The notes beneath the pieces were generated by a model that saw only the letters and a program-made list of their open reading frames with translations, made no database searches and had not been told where the DNA came from. The position numbers were made by a program, and so were the translations under genes. From contig NZ_LJYW01000001.1 of assembly GCF_001305515.1 (NCBI RefSeq), positions 1,348,320 to 1,412,319 of the forward strand: a stretch of 64,000 bases of DNA, read 5' to 3'. Shown in pieces: positions 44,533-52,810 of this stretch (its first letter is position 1; each line of letters opens with the position of its first letter). This stretch comes from Prosthecodimorpha hirschii. Its GTDB lineage: Bacteria; Pseudomonadota; Alphaproteobacteria; Rhizobiales; Ancalomicrobiaceae.

Positions 44533-44896
44533 GGCCGATCCGGACCTCCATCGGCGAGGGACAGGTCTCCTGTCCCGAAATGGAGCAGGTCCGCGGGCGA
44601 TCCCCCGGGCCGGCCGGACCGCCCCCGGCAAAGTCGGCGAGCGGCCGACCGTCGTCCGCATCTGTCGCCGGCCGGGCCGATACCCGTCGCCTCTCTGAAA
44701 CCTCCACAGCGTCAAGGACTTGATCCAGTCCCTGCGGGGATGAGCGACCGGTCTCGGCCGGGACGGGCCATGACGACTGCCGCGCGCGCGGCCCGGCCAT
44801 GTCGCCGCGGTCCCGATCAGGCTCCGGCGCCGTCTCCGACGAGCGCTGGCACCGGCATTGCTATTCCGTGACCCAGAGAGAGATCGGGTTGCGGAT
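44533..44896 (+). other. Intergenic region between Flp pilin and TadG-like genes
   Basis: 364 bases. It begins with the hairpin at 44558-44576. The rest is GC-rich with no gene I can support; frames on the minus strand are Arg-rich shadows. A separate promoter for the TadG-like gene probably lies here. Confidence 0.5.
44558..44576 (+). terminator. Hairpin after the pilin gene
   Basis: Perfect 8-bp stem GGGACAGG / CCTGTCCC with a TCT loop, 25 bases after the pilin stop. There is no T-tract. It may stop transcription or protect the 3' end of an abundant pilin mRNA. Confidence 0.5.
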
Positions 44897-46192
44897 ATGG
44901 TCCATTCAATCACACATCACGGCCGCCGGCTGGCGCACGACCGGACCGGTGCGATCGCGCCGATCTTCGGCGTCGTCGCCTCGGTGGTCATGGTCTCGGC
45001 CGGCTTTGCGATCGACTACGGCCGGGCCGTCGCGGCCCGCGCCGACCTGCAGGGCGCGCTCGATGTCGCGGCGCTGGCCGCCGCCAAGGCGCTCTCCACC
45101 GGCACGACCGACACGACCACGCTGACCAAACTGGCGCGCGACATGTTCGACGCCAATGTCCGCACCGCCCTGACGGCGCCCGTCGCCGGTTCGGATTTCA
45201 CCCTGGCGGCGGACGCCAAGACCAAGACGGTCACGCTTGCGGTCTCGGCGCGCATGCCGACCGCCTTCATGGGGCTGGTCGCGATCGACCAGCTCGACAT
45301 CGGCGCGCAGTCCTCCTCGGTCGTCGACGGGACGAAGTTCGAGATCGCCATGATGCTCGATGCGACCGGCTCGATGGGCGACAAGCCGAAGGGCGGCTCG
45401 GTCGCCAAGCTGACCTCGCTCAAATCCGCTGCGGCCGATTTCGTCAACACCATGCTGCCGGCCGGCGGCGGCACCAAGGACATCGTGCGGATCGGGCTGG
45501 TGCCCTTCGCGGCCTCGGTCAATGCCGGCGGCTATGCCGCGACGGTGACCGGCGGCAAGAGCGCGGCCTGCGTGACCGAGCGCTACGACGCGGCCGGCCA
45601 GATCGACGCCTCGGATGCCAGCGGGGCGGTATCGCCGGTCGGCACCGCGGCCTCGGCCGCCTGCCCGAGCCTGGCGGTCCGGCCGATGACCAACGATGCG
45701 GCGACGCTGCTGGCCGATATCGCCGCCCTGAAGGCCAGCGGCACCACGGCCGGCCATCTCGGCACGATCTGGGCGCGCTACCTGCTGTCGTCGAAATGGA
45801 GCGATGTCTGGACCGGCGCGGCCGCCTCGGCGACCGGCACGAAGGGCGTCAAGAAGGTCGCCATCCTGATGACCGACGGGCTCTACAACACCTCCTACAG
45901 CCCGAAGGGCAAGATGACCCAGGTCGAGCCGAACGCGGTCTCGACCGGGGCTGCGCTGGCCGCCTGCCAGGCGATGGATAAGGAGACGACCGTCGTCTAC
46001 ACGATCGGCTTCGACCTCTCCGGGGCGTCGGGCGGCTGGGCCAAGACGCTGCTGCAGGATTGCGCCTCGACCATCACCGACCCGAACGGCAAGACCCGCA
46101 AGGCCTTCTACGACGTGGCCGACGATGCCGCCCTGAAGGCCGCCTATCAGGACATCGCCGCCCAGCTGCTGCGCATCCGCGTCTCGTCCTGA
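44897..46192 (+). CDS. TadG-like pilus assembly protein with von Willebrand A domain
   Basis: A 431-residue protein with an N-terminal TadE/TadG segment (RTGAIAPIFGVVASVVMVSA then GFAIDYGRAV, about 16-44), which anchors it in the inner membrane. It is followed by a periplasmic region and a vWA domain whose MIDAS begins DATGSM (Asp155, Thr157, Ser159), with a later ILMTDG strand. Such proteins accompany Tad/Flp pili, although many alphaproteobacterial paralogues lie outside tad loci. Start at ATG 44897; a TTG 39 bases upstream in frame is less likely. The pilin gene just upstream supports a pilus role, but the export ATPase and secretin genes are absent here. Confidence 0.82.
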   Translation: MVHSITHHGRRLAHDRTGAIAPIFGVVASVVMVSAGFAIDYGRAVAARADLQGALDVAALAAAKALSTGTTDTTTLTKLARDMFDANVRTALTAPVAGSDFTLAADAKTKTVTLAVSARMPTAFMGLVAIDQLDIGAQSSSVVDGTKFEIAMMLDATGSMGDKPKGGSVAKLTSLKSAAADFVNTMLPAGGGTKDIVRIGLVPFAASVNAGGYAATVTGGKSAACVTERYDAAGQIDASDASGAVSPVGTAASAACPSLAVRPMTNDAATLLADIAALKASGTTAGHLGTIWARYLLSSKWSDVWTGAAASATGTKGVKKVAILMTDGLYNTSYSPKGKMTQVEPNAVSTGAALAACQAMDKETTVVYTIGFDLSGASGGWAKTLLQDCASTITDPNGKTRKAFYDVADDAALKAAYQDIAAQLLRIRVSS

Positions 46193-46397
46193 GCGCCCGC
46201 CCTGCCGGCCGGCCTGCGCGGCCGGCTCGGCCCGCCCCATGTCCCGCTGCGCGCAACGGTATGGCTGGCATGTCGGCGGCCGCGGCGGCAACGGGGGCCT
46301 GCCGGGACCGGGCCGGATCGGCTATGGTCCACGCTTCCGCGCCGTGGGACCGCGGGGCAACGGGCGGCCCGGCCGCCGCATCAGACGAGAGACCAGA

Positions 46398-47780
46398 ATG
46401 ACCCAGCTCACCAACATGCAGGTCCGCGACATCGAGGCCCTGGTCCATCCCTATACGCCGCAGCACCGCATCCGCGAGATCGGTCCGCTGGTCGTCGAGA
46501 AGGGCCACGGCGTCTGGATCACGGATTCGCAGGGCAAGGAGTATATCGAGGGTCTCTCGGGCCTGTGGTGCGCGGGGCTCGGCTTCTCCGACGAGGAGAT
46601 GATCGAGGCCGGCATCGAGCAGCTGCGCAAGCTGCCCTACTACCACCTGTTCGGCGCCAAGGGCTACGAGCCGGCGATCGAGCTGGCCGAATCGCTGAAG
46701 GAGATCGCGCCGATCCCGATCTCCAAGGTTCTGTTCGCCTCGTCCGGTTCGGAGGCCAACGACACCCAGATCAAGCTCGCCTGGTACTACAACAATGCCC
46801 GCGGCAAGCCGGACAAGAAGAAGATCATCAGCCGCGTGAAGGCCTATCACGGCGTCACCGTGATGACCGCCTCGCTGACCGGCCTGCCGAACAACCATAT
46901 CGACTTCGACCTGCCGGTCGCGCGCGTCGTGCACACCGACTGCCCGCAATATTACCGCTTCGGCCTGGAGGGCGAGACGGAAGCCGAGTTCGTCGCCCGC
47001 CTCGCCGCCAGCCTGCAGGCGCTGATCGAGCGCGAGGGGCCGGAGACGATCGCGGCCTTCATCGCCGAGCCGGTCATGGGCGCGGGCGGCGTGATCGTGC
47101 CGCCGGACGCCTATTTCGCCGCGATCCAGCCGATCCTGGCCGCGCACGACATTCTGTGCATCTCCGACGAGGTGATCTGCGGCTTCGGCCGGACCGGCAA
47201 CTGGTTCGGCTGCGAGACCATGGGCTACACGCCGCACACCATCTCGGTCGCCAAGCAGATGACCGCCTCCTATGCGCCGCTCTCCGCGGTGCTGCTGCCG
47301 CAGTTCATGGTCGACGCGCTGGACAGCCAGTCGGCCAAGATCGGCACTTTCGGCCATGGCTACACCTATGGCGGCCACCCGCTCGGCTGCGCGCTCGGCG
47401 TCAAGGCGATCGAGATCTACAAGAAGCGCGACGTGGTCGGCCGGGTGCGCGCCATGGCGCCGCTGTTCGCCGAGCGCATCCGGCGCCTGGAGGAGCATCC
47501 GCTGGTCGGCAACGGCCGTTCGAAGGGCCTGATCGGCGGCATCGAACTGGTCGCCGACAAGGCGACCAAGAAGCCGTTCGACCCGAAGCTCGGCGTCGGC
47601 GGCCAGGTCAACGCCTTCCTGCAGAACCGCGGCGCCATCCTGCGCGCCATGGGCGACACGCTTGGCCTGTGCCCGCCGATGATCATCTCCGAGGCCGAGC
47701 TGAACGAACTGTTCGACCGCCTCGAAGGCGCCCTCAACGACGGCGAGGACTGGGTCCGCCGCCAGGGCCTGCGCGGCTGA
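46398..47780 (+). CDS. Class III aminotransferase, omega-amino acid / amine type
   Basis: A 460-residue PLP-dependent fold-type I aminotransferase. Landmarks: GLWCAGLGFS near the start, FASSGSEANDTQIKLAW (PLP phosphate binding), YHGVTVMTASLTG, the PLP-ring Asp in ISDEVICGFGRTGNWFG, the Schiff-base Lys in SVAKQMTASYAP, and FGHGYTYGGHPLGCA. It belongs to the group that includes beta-alanine:pyruvate, putrescine and Vibrio-type amine transaminases. The exact amine donor is not deducible. The start at ATG 46398 gives the expected length. It ends in a strong terminator, and the preceding pilus gene is unrelated. Confidence 0.9.
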   Translation: MTQLTNMQVRDIEALVHPYTPQHRIREIGPLVVEKGHGVWITDSQGKEYIEGLSGLWCAGLGFSDEEMIEAGIEQLRKLPYYHLFGAKGYEPAIELAESLKEIAPIPISKVLFASSGSEANDTQIKLAWYYNNARGKPDKKKIISRVKAYHGVTVMTASLTGLPNNHIDFDLPVARVVHTDCPQYYRFGLEGETEAEFVARLAASLQALIEREGPETIAAFIAEPVMGAGGVIVPPDAYFAAIQPILAAHDILCISDEVICGFGRTGNWFGCETMGYTPHTISVAKQMTASYAPLSAVLLPQFMVDALDSQSAKIGTFGHGYTYGGHPLGCALGVKAIEIYKKRDVVGRVRAMAPLFAERIRRLEEHPLVGNGRSKGLIGGIELVADKATKKPFDPKLGVGGQVNAFLQNRGAILRAMGDTLGLCPPMIISEAELNELFDRLEGALNDGEDWVRRQGLRG

Positions 47781-47791
47781 GTTTTGCCGGC

Positions 47792-47820
47792 GACCGGCGG
47801 CACGGACCGTGCCGCCGGTC
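47792..47820 (+). terminator. Terminator hairpin after the aminotransferase gene
   Basis: Perfect 12-bp stem GACCGGCGGCAC / GTGCCGCCGGTC with loop GGACC, starting 11 bases after the stop. No T-run, but the stem is very stable. Confidence 0.7.
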
Positions 47821-47938
47821 AAGGACATGACGTTCGGGCGGTTTCGCCCGGACCGCCAACAGACTGCCGCGCGGTTGATCTTGCCGGGCGCGGCGATCCG
47901 GCCGATCCTCCGGTCCGCACCCGATGCGGAGGACCGCC

Positions 47939-48679
47939 ATGATCGCCCGAGCCCTCACGATCGCAGCCCTTCTGGCGACCGCGCTCGCCTTCTGGACCCC
48001 CGGCGTGGCGGCCGAGGAGGTCGATCTCGAACTGGTGCTGGCTGCCGACGGATCCGGCTCGATCGATGCCGACGAACTCGCCCTGCAGCGCAAGGGCTAT
48101 GCCGATGCGCTGACCTCGCCGGAGGTGCAGCGGGCGATCCGCTCGGGCGTCATCGGCAAGATCGCGGTCGCCTATATCGAATGGGGCGGGCCGGCCTCCC
48201 AGCATGTCATCGTCGACTGGCAGGTGATCGGCGATCCCGCTGCGGCCGCGGATTTCGCCGCCAAGCTGATCGCCCGCCCGCGCGCCGCCTTCGGCTACAA
48301 TTCGATCTCCAACGCCATCGACTTCTCGGTCCGGATGATCGAGACCAACGCCATCGACGGCCGCCAGAAGGTGGTCGACGTCTCCGCCGACGGCCCCAAT
48401 ATCGGCGGCCGCGACATCCAGGCGGCGCGCGACGACGCGGTCGCCAAGGGCGTGACCATTAACGGACTGGTGATCGCGCGGCCCGGCGGCCAGATCCGCC
48501 GCGTCGCCGGCGAGCCCCTGACCGAGCATTTTCGCCGCGACGTGATCGGCGGCCCCGGCGCCTTCATCGTCACGGTCGACGAGACCACCAGCTTCCCCGA
48601 AGCCGTCCGCCGCAAGCTGGTGATGGAGATCGCCGACGGCCTGGAGCGCGGCCGCACGCGCTTCGCGACGGCTGATTAG
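47939..48679 (+). CDS. DUF1194 (von Willebrand A-like) secreted protein
   Basis: A 246-residue exported protein. The ATG at 47939 follows GCGGAGGA (an upstream in-frame ATG at 47924 has no such site). The signal peptide is IARALTIAALLATALAFWTP with likely cleavage at VAAEE. The mature protein is the DUF1194 family: LVLAADGSGSID (a vWA-like MIDAS), GYADALTSPEVQRAI, AVAYIEWGG, FGYNSISNAIDFS and VVDVSADGPN. These proteins are frequent in Hyphomicrobiales, with no known function. It is the second vWA-type product within 3 kb, but the genes are separated by an unrelated aminotransferase and a terminator. Confidence 0.85.
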   Translation: MIARALTIAALLATALAFWTPGVAAEEVDLELVLAADGSGSIDADELALQRKGYADALTSPEVQRAIRSGVIGKIAVAYIEWGGPASQHVIVDWQVIGDPAAAADFAAKLIARPRAAFGYNSISNAIDFSVRMIETNAIDGRQKVVDVSADGPNIGGRDIQAARDDAVAKGVTINGLVIARPGGQIRRVAGEPLTEHFRRDVIGGPGAFIVTVDETTSFPEAVRRKLVMEIADGLERGRTRFATAD

Positions 48680-48778
48680 GGGTGACACCGAGCCTCACGG
48701 CGACACCTTCGGTTGAGATCGCTTGTCGCCAAGACATCGGGCCGGTAGTCTGAAACCTCGCGGAGGGGAGACCGATCC

Positions 48779-49033
48779 ATGGCCACGCTCACCGTCCCGG
48801 ACCTGCCCGAGGATGCCCGCAGGACGCTCGAGCAGCGCGCCGATCGCAACGGCCGCAGCATCGAGGACGAGGCGCGGGCCATCCTGCTGCAAGCCATCCG
48901 GCCGGCACCGGCGCGCCGCGTCGGCGACGAACTGGCCGCCATCGGCCGTTCCTGCGGCCTGACGGATGCGGATGTGGAAGCGATGCAGACGGCGTCCGCG
49001 AAGAGGCCTGTCGCGCCGATCCGGTTCGAATGA
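48779..49033 (+). CDS. Antitoxin of a FitAB/VapBC-type pair (ribbon-helix-helix)
   Basis: An 84-residue protein with the FitA-type pattern: a beta strand at the start (ATLTVPDLPEDARRTLEQRA), then GRSIEDEARAILLQAI, the RHH dimerisation and DNA-contact region. The second half is the flexible toxin-binding tail. Start codon at 48779 after GGAGGGGAG. Its stop overlaps the start of the PIN toxin gene by four bases (ATGA). By family knowledge the antitoxin neutralises the toxin and, with it, represses the shared promoter, which would lie within 48680-48778. Confidence 0.9.
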   Translation: MATLTVPDLPEDARRTLEQRADRNGRSIEDEARAILLQAIRPAPARRVGDELAAIGRSCGLTDADVEAMQTASAKRPVAPIRFE

Positions 49034-49446
49034 TCGTTCTCGACACCAATGTCGTCTCGGAGGCGATGAAGCCCACCCCGAACCCGGCGGTGATGGCCTG
49101 GCTGAACGACCGTCCGGCAGACGAACTGTCGATCACGACGATCACGATCGCGGAGCTGCTCTTCGGCATGGCCGTGCTGCCGGACGGCAGGCGCCGACTG
49201 GCGTTGAGCGGCGCCTATGATCGCCTGATGCAGGTGTTCGACGGTCGTGTGCTCAGCTTCGATGAGACTGCGGCGCAGCGATACGCCATCCTGGCCGCAG
49301 CGGCGCGCGCCGCGGGCCGGCCGCTTCCCCTTCCGGATGGTTACATCGCGGCGATCGCAGCGGCGCATTCCTGTTCAGTCGCGACCCGGGATGTGTCGCC
49401 CTTCACGGCTTGCGGGCTGGAAGTCATCGACCCCTGGAAATCCTGA
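49030..49446 (+). CDS. PIN-domain toxin ribonuclease, VapC/FitB type
   Basis: A 138-residue PIN-domain nuclease. The four acidic residues of the active site are visible: Asp5 (MIVLDTNVVSE), Glu42 (TIAELLFG), Asp103 (LPDGYIAAIA) and Asp121 (ATRDVSPF). Toxins of this family cut specific RNAs, often tRNAs, when the antitoxin is degraded. Four-base overlap with the antitoxin gene ensures coupled translation. It looks intact. The closing pattern GLEVIDPW is common in chromosomal FitB-like toxins. Confidence 0.92.
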   Translation: MIVLDTNVVSEAMKPTPNPAVMAWLNDRPADELSITTITIAELLFGMAVLPDGRRRLALSGAYDRLMQVFDGRVLSFDETAAQRYAILAAAARAAGRPLPLPDGYIAAIAAAHSCSVATRDVSPFTACGLEVIDPWKS

Positions 49447-49484
49447 AGCCGGTCCAGTCCGGACGAGTCCGACGCCTCGAAGCC

Positions 49485-50099
49485 TCAGCTCAGGAAGCGG
49501 AAGAACAGGGATTCCAGGCCCTTGCCGAAATCCTTGTCGCGCTCTTCGGGCTTCGGGGCGTCGCGCTTGGCCTGGATATAGGGTTTGAAGGTGCGGTAGA
49601 GCCGCTTCACGTCGATCGCGATGGACCGGCGGATCACGTCCTCGTCGCAGGCGTGCACGGTCAGGCAGCGGTCGAACGGCTCGAAGCTGTCGACCAGCTG
49701 GTCGATCGGGGCGGCGAGATTGTGGTCGCGGATGAAGGCGAGCAGGAGTTCGTCGCGGCTGGCGATCAGCGCCTCGCGCTCGCTCTCCACGGTGGCGGCC
49801 ATGATCTTGCGCTGCTGGTCCTGGATCATGTCCCACCAGGGCTTCAGGTCGTCGCTGAGCTTGACATAGGCGCGCTGGGCGTCGCCGTCGGAGAAGCGGT
49901 CGACCAGGTCGAGCGCCACCGAGACGCGCTGCGCATTGGAGGCCTGGGGCAACTCGACGAAGCGTTCCCAGATCGCGACGCCCCAGCCGGCCAGCGCGAA
50001 GACGCCGATGCCGAAGACCGTCGCCGGATGCAGCTTGACCGCCCGGCGGCGCGGGGCCGTCGGGGCGGTGCTGCTGATCTCGGTCGGCCGCATCGTCAT
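49485..50099 (-). CDS. Single-pass membrane protein of unknown function
   Basis: A 204-residue protein that I do not recognise. Residues about 1-25 are polar and disordered, a membrane helix lies at about 27-48 (ATVFGIGVFALAGWGVAIWE), and the rest is an amphipathic helical domain with charged surface (SDGDAQRAYVKLSDDLKPWW, DQQRKIMAATVESEREALIA) followed by CLTVHACDEDVIRR with two cysteines. Topology is N-in with a periplasmic C-terminal domain, by the positive-inside rule. The start at ATG 50099 lies 7 bases after the stop of the small Cys-rich peptide gene, so the two probably form an operon. The frame stays open upstream, but in another gene's position. Confidence 0.6.
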   Translation of the reverse strand: MTMRPTEISSTAPTAPRRRAVKLHPATVFGIGVFALAGWGVAIWERFVELPQASNAQRVSVALDLVDRFSDGDAQRAYVKLSDDLKPWWDMIQDQQRKIMAATVESEREALIASRDELLLAFIRDHNLAAPIDQLVDSFEPFDRCLTVHACDEDVIRRSIAIDVKRLYRTFKPYIQAKRDAPKPEERDKDFGKGLESLFFRFLS

Positions 50100-50106
50100 G
50101 ATCGGT

Positions 50107-50259
50107 TCAGCGTCCCGGCTTGGCAGGCTTGGAGCAGCACGGGCCGCCGCAGCAGACATCGCCCCACGGCGGCCGTCCGCCGCCCGGGCGCGGCTGGGCG
50201 GAGACGAGGGAGGTTGCGAGCATGATCAGCGCCATCGCGACAAGAAGGGTTTTTTTCAT
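50107..50259 (-). CDS. Small secreted Cys-rich peptide (50 residues)
   Basis: A gene of only 51 codons. It has a classic signal peptide, MKKTLLVAMALIMLATSLVS with cleavage expected after SAQ or VSA, and a short mature part with Pro/Gly-rich RPGGGRPPW and a double-Cys cluster: CC, three residues, CC. The cysteines could bind a metal or form disulfides. The ribosome-binding site is weak (AGGGAC, 14 bases away). It is followed immediately by the single-pass membrane protein gene. I do not recognise a family; real translation is supported only by the signal peptide quality and position. Confidence 0.6.
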   Translation of the reverse strand: MKKTLLVAMALIMLATSLVSAQPRPGGGRPPWGDVCCGGPCCSKPAKPGR

Positions 50260-50288
50260 CTTCGTCGAAGTCCCTGGTGGAGATTAGC

Positions 50289-50306
50289 GGGACGGCGAAC
50301 CGTCCC
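50289..50306 (-). terminator. Hairpin between the DnaJ-type gene and the small peptide gene
   Basis: Perfect 7-bp stem; on the transcribed (minus) strand it reads GGGACGG-TTCG-CCGTCCC, a stable UUCG-type loop. It is 30 bases upstream of the peptide start and about 190 beyond the DnaJ stop, so it is either a terminator of the latter or a 5' leader structure of the former. Confidence 0.45.
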
Positions 50307-50497
50307 CCATCACACTTGCCGAGACCTTAGCGCATCGAACATGAACGCTGCCAGAATGATCGGCCGAACCGGCGAAACCATGGCGGGCGGCTGCCCCCGG
50401 CACCGGGAAAATCCATCGCAATGCCTTGCCGTCCCTGCGGCAGGCCGCGCCTCCGGCCGCGTCCCGGCGGGGGCGCCGCGACGCCGTCCGGGTCCGC

Positions 50498-51439
50498 TCA
50501 GCGCGCGCGGCGGGCGCGCAGGAAGCCTTCGAGTTCGGCATCGCCGCCGTCCGGCAGGACGATTCGCGGCGTCACGTAGAGATCGCCCCGCTCGCCGCCC
50601 TTCTTGGGCAGGCCGCGCCCCTTCAGGCGCATCGCCTTGCCGCCGGTGGTGCGCGCCGGAATGGTCACGTCGACCGGCGCTTCCAGCGTCTGCACGCGGA
50701 CCCGTCCGCCGAGCACCGCATCCTCGAGCGAGACCGGCAGGTCGGTGCGCAGGTCGAAGCCGTCGACGCGGAACTGCGGATGCTTCTGGAAGGTCACGGT
50801 CAGCATGGCGTCGCCGGCCGGTCCGCCGAGGCCGCTCGTCTGGCCCTGCCCCTTGAGACGCATCCGGTAGCCGTCGGTGACGCCGTCGGGCAGCGACACG
50901 TCGAGCGTCTTGCCGGTCGGCAGGGTGACGCGCACCTTCTCGCCGGAGACCAGATCTTCCAGCGCGACCTCCAGGGTCACCGCCACGTCCTCGCCGCGAT
51001 ACGGTCCGCCGCGCTCTTCGCCGAAATCGGCAGTGCTGCCGCCGCCCGTGCGCCGGAAACCGCCGCCGCGGCGGCTCTCGCCGCCCATGGCGCGGCCGAG
51101 GATGTCGGTCATGAAGTCGTCGAAGATGCCCTGGCCGCCGCCCCCGCCGCCCGAACGGCGCGAATAGCCCTCGAACCCGCCGCGATTGCCGAAGCCCTCG
51201 AAGCCGGAGAATTTCGGCTTGCCCTCGGCGTCGATCTCGCCCCGGTCGAACTGCGCCCGCTTGGCCTTGTCGCCGAGAATCTCATAGGCGGAATTGACCT
51301 CCGCGAAGGAATCCTTGGCGCGCGGGTCGTCCTTGTTCTGGTCGGGATGATGCTTCTTGGCCAGACGCCGGAACGCCTTCTTGACTTCGTCTTCACTCGC
51401 CGAGCGGGAGACTCCCAGCACGTCGTACGGATCACGCAT
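50498..51439 (-). CDS. DnaJ-type co-chaperone, CbpA-like (no zinc finger)
   Basis: A 313-residue Hsp40. The J domain (2-68) contains HPD in KKHHPDQNK, needed to stimulate DnaK ATPase. A Gly-rich linker follows (about 80-145), then two C-terminal substrate-binding beta domains (about 150-300; [40 protein letters not shown]). The CxxCxGxG zinc-finger repeats of true DnaJ are missing, so this is the class B / CbpA type. The ATG at 51439 starts the J domain (MRDPYDVLG). No dnaK or grpE gene is nearby. It lies upstream of the small peptide gene on the same strand, with a hairpin between. Confidence 0.93.
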   Translation of the reverse strand: MRDPYDVLGVSRSASEDEVKKAFRRLAKKHHPDQNKDDPRAKDSFAEVNSAYEILGDKAKRAQFDRGEIDAEGKPKFSGFEGFGNRGGFEGYSRRSGGGGGGQGIFDDFMTDILGRAMGGESRRGGGFRRTGGGSTADFGEERGGPYRGEDVAVTLEVALEDLVSGEKVRVTLPTGKTLDVSLPDGVTDGYRMRLKGQGQTSGLGGPAGDAMLTVTFQKHPQFRVDGFDLRTDLPVSLEDAVLGGRVRVQTLEAPVDVTIPARTTGGKAMRLKGRGLPKKGGERGDLYVTPRIVLPDGGDAELEGFLRARRAR

Positions 51440-51605
51440 CGTCGTTTCGAACCCCCTGAGGCATGGCCCGGTCGGCATGTCCCCTGCCGGCCGGGGAAGG
51501 TCTGCGGTGCCAGCACCGCCCCCGCAAGCCGCCGCCGCGACCCGCAGGACTATACCATGAACGGCTATGTGGGGGCGATGCGCGCGGATTGCCAGTTGCG
51601 GCGCG

Positions 51606-52115
51606 TCACAGCCGACCGGAATCCGCCGGTTCCACGCTGGTCAGTTCCCAGCCCGAAGCGCGCCGGCACAACTGGCCGCGATAGAGCCTGACGCCGTCGA
51701 CGGAGGAGACCGTGGTGTTGAAGCCCTTGCATGCGGCGCCGGCGCGACCGGAGGCGATCACGTCGGAGATGGTGCCCGAATTGCCGGTCTCCGCATTGGC
51801 CCATTCGATCCGGGCCTTCTCCCTGGTCTTGGCCTTGTCCTTGACGGGCTCCGCCCCGGCGGACGGCTCGGCCCGGGCCACGGAGCGGCGCACGGCCTCC
51901 CAGTCGCTCGGCTTGGCGCCGGCATCCGGGGCCTTGGCGGCGGGCACGGGCGGCGCGGGCGCGGCGGCGGCGGCTGTGGGGATCGAGCCGGTCAGATCGG
52001 CGGCGGACGGAGCGGCACTGCAGGCGCCGAGGATAAAGGCGGAGCAGATCAGCAATGCCGGGGCGCATTGGCGCGGAGACCCGGCCCGGGTATAGAACGC
52101 AACACGCCCGGCCAA
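51606..52115 (-). CDS. 17-kDa-type surface antigen lipoprotein
   Basis: A 169-residue lipoprotein. I start it at TTG 52115 because GGAGGG sits exactly upstream; no ATG or GTG is suitably placed. The N-terminus has a basic region, a hydrophobic run ([10 protein letters not shown]) and lipobox LGAC with lipidated Cys32. The C-terminal 70 residues ([40 protein letters not shown]) have the pattern of the 17-kDa outer-membrane antigen family of Rickettsiales and Hyphomicrobiales. The middle is an Ala/Pro linker. Its start is only 19 bp from the divergent pdxH start, so the control signals overlap. Role unknown, probably structural in the envelope. Confidence 0.72.
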   Translation of the reverse strand: MAGRVAFYTRAGSPRQCAPALLICSAFILGACSAAPSAADLTGSIPTAAAAAPAPPVPAAKAPDAGAKPSDWEAVRRSVARAEPSAGAEPVKDKAKTREKARIEWANAETGNSGTISDVIASGRAGAACKGFNTTVSSVDGVRLYRGQLCRRASGWELTSVEPADSGRL

Positions 52116-52134
52116 GAAACCCTCCAAGAACGCG

Positions 52135-52770
52135 ATGACCGAAAACCTCTCCGACAATCCTCCGTCTGAGTTAACGACCGGTGACTTTTCCGGAGCGACG
52201 GAACCATTCCGCCTTTTCGGCGAATGGCTTCGCGATGCCGAGGGCAAGGAGCCGAACGATCCCAACGCGATGGCCGTGGCCACCGTGGACGAGACCGGCA
52301 TGCCCAACGTGCGCATGGTCCTGCTCAAGGGCTTCGACCAGCAGGGCTTCGTCTTCTATACGAATTTCGAAAGCCGGAAGGGCCGCGAGATCCTGGCGAG
52401 CCGCAAGGCGGCGCTGCTGTTCCATTGGAAATCGCTGCGCCGCCAGGTGCGCGTGCGCGGCACGGTCGAGATCGTGTCCGATGCCGAGGCCAACGACTAC
52501 TATGCCTCGCGCCCGCGCGGCAGCCGGATCGGCGCCTGGGCGTCGCAGCAGTCCCGGCCGCTGGAAAGCCGCTTCGCCCTGGAAAAGGCGGTCGCCGAAT
52601 ATGGCCTGAAATTCGGCCTCGGCGAGATCCCCCGCCCGCCGCACTGGTCGGGCTTCCGGATCGTGCCGAGCGGCTTCGAATTCTGGCACGACCGCCCGTT
52701 CCGTCTGCACGACCGCCTGGTCTTCGAGCGCGCCGGCGACGGCTGGACGACCTCGCGGCTCTATCCCTGA
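52135..52770 (+). CDS. pdxH: Pyridoxamine 5'-phosphate oxidase
   Basis: A 211-residue FMN enzyme that oxidises pyridoxamine or pyridoxine 5'-phosphate to the cofactor PLP. Family blocks: [50 protein letters not shown] and the C-terminal signature [20 protein letters not shown] with the RLYP end. Length is standard. The divergent lipoprotein start lies 19 bp away, so its promoter must reach into the neighbour's leader. PLP is required by the ACC deaminase and the aminotransferase in this window, but there is no sign of a regulatory link. Confidence 0.96.
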   Translation: MTENLSDNPPSELTTGDFSGATEPFRLFGEWLRDAEGKEPNDPNAMAVATVDETGMPNVRMVLLKGFDQQGFVFYTNFESRKGREILASRKAALLFHWKSLRRQVRVRGTVEIVSDAEANDYYASRPRGSRIGAWASQQSRPLESRFALEKAVAEYGLKFGLGEIPRPPHWSGFRIVPSGFEFWHDRPFRLHDRLVFERAGDGWTTSRLYP

Positions 52771-52810
52771 AGCCGAGGCGCGCGCGACGCGGCAGGCCGC
52801 GCGACCTCGC

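Noticed and set aside
44365-46192. Complete tad/cpa pilus locus
   Set aside because: Only the pilin and a TadG-like protein are present; prepilin peptidase, secretin, ATPase and TadB/C genes are missing.
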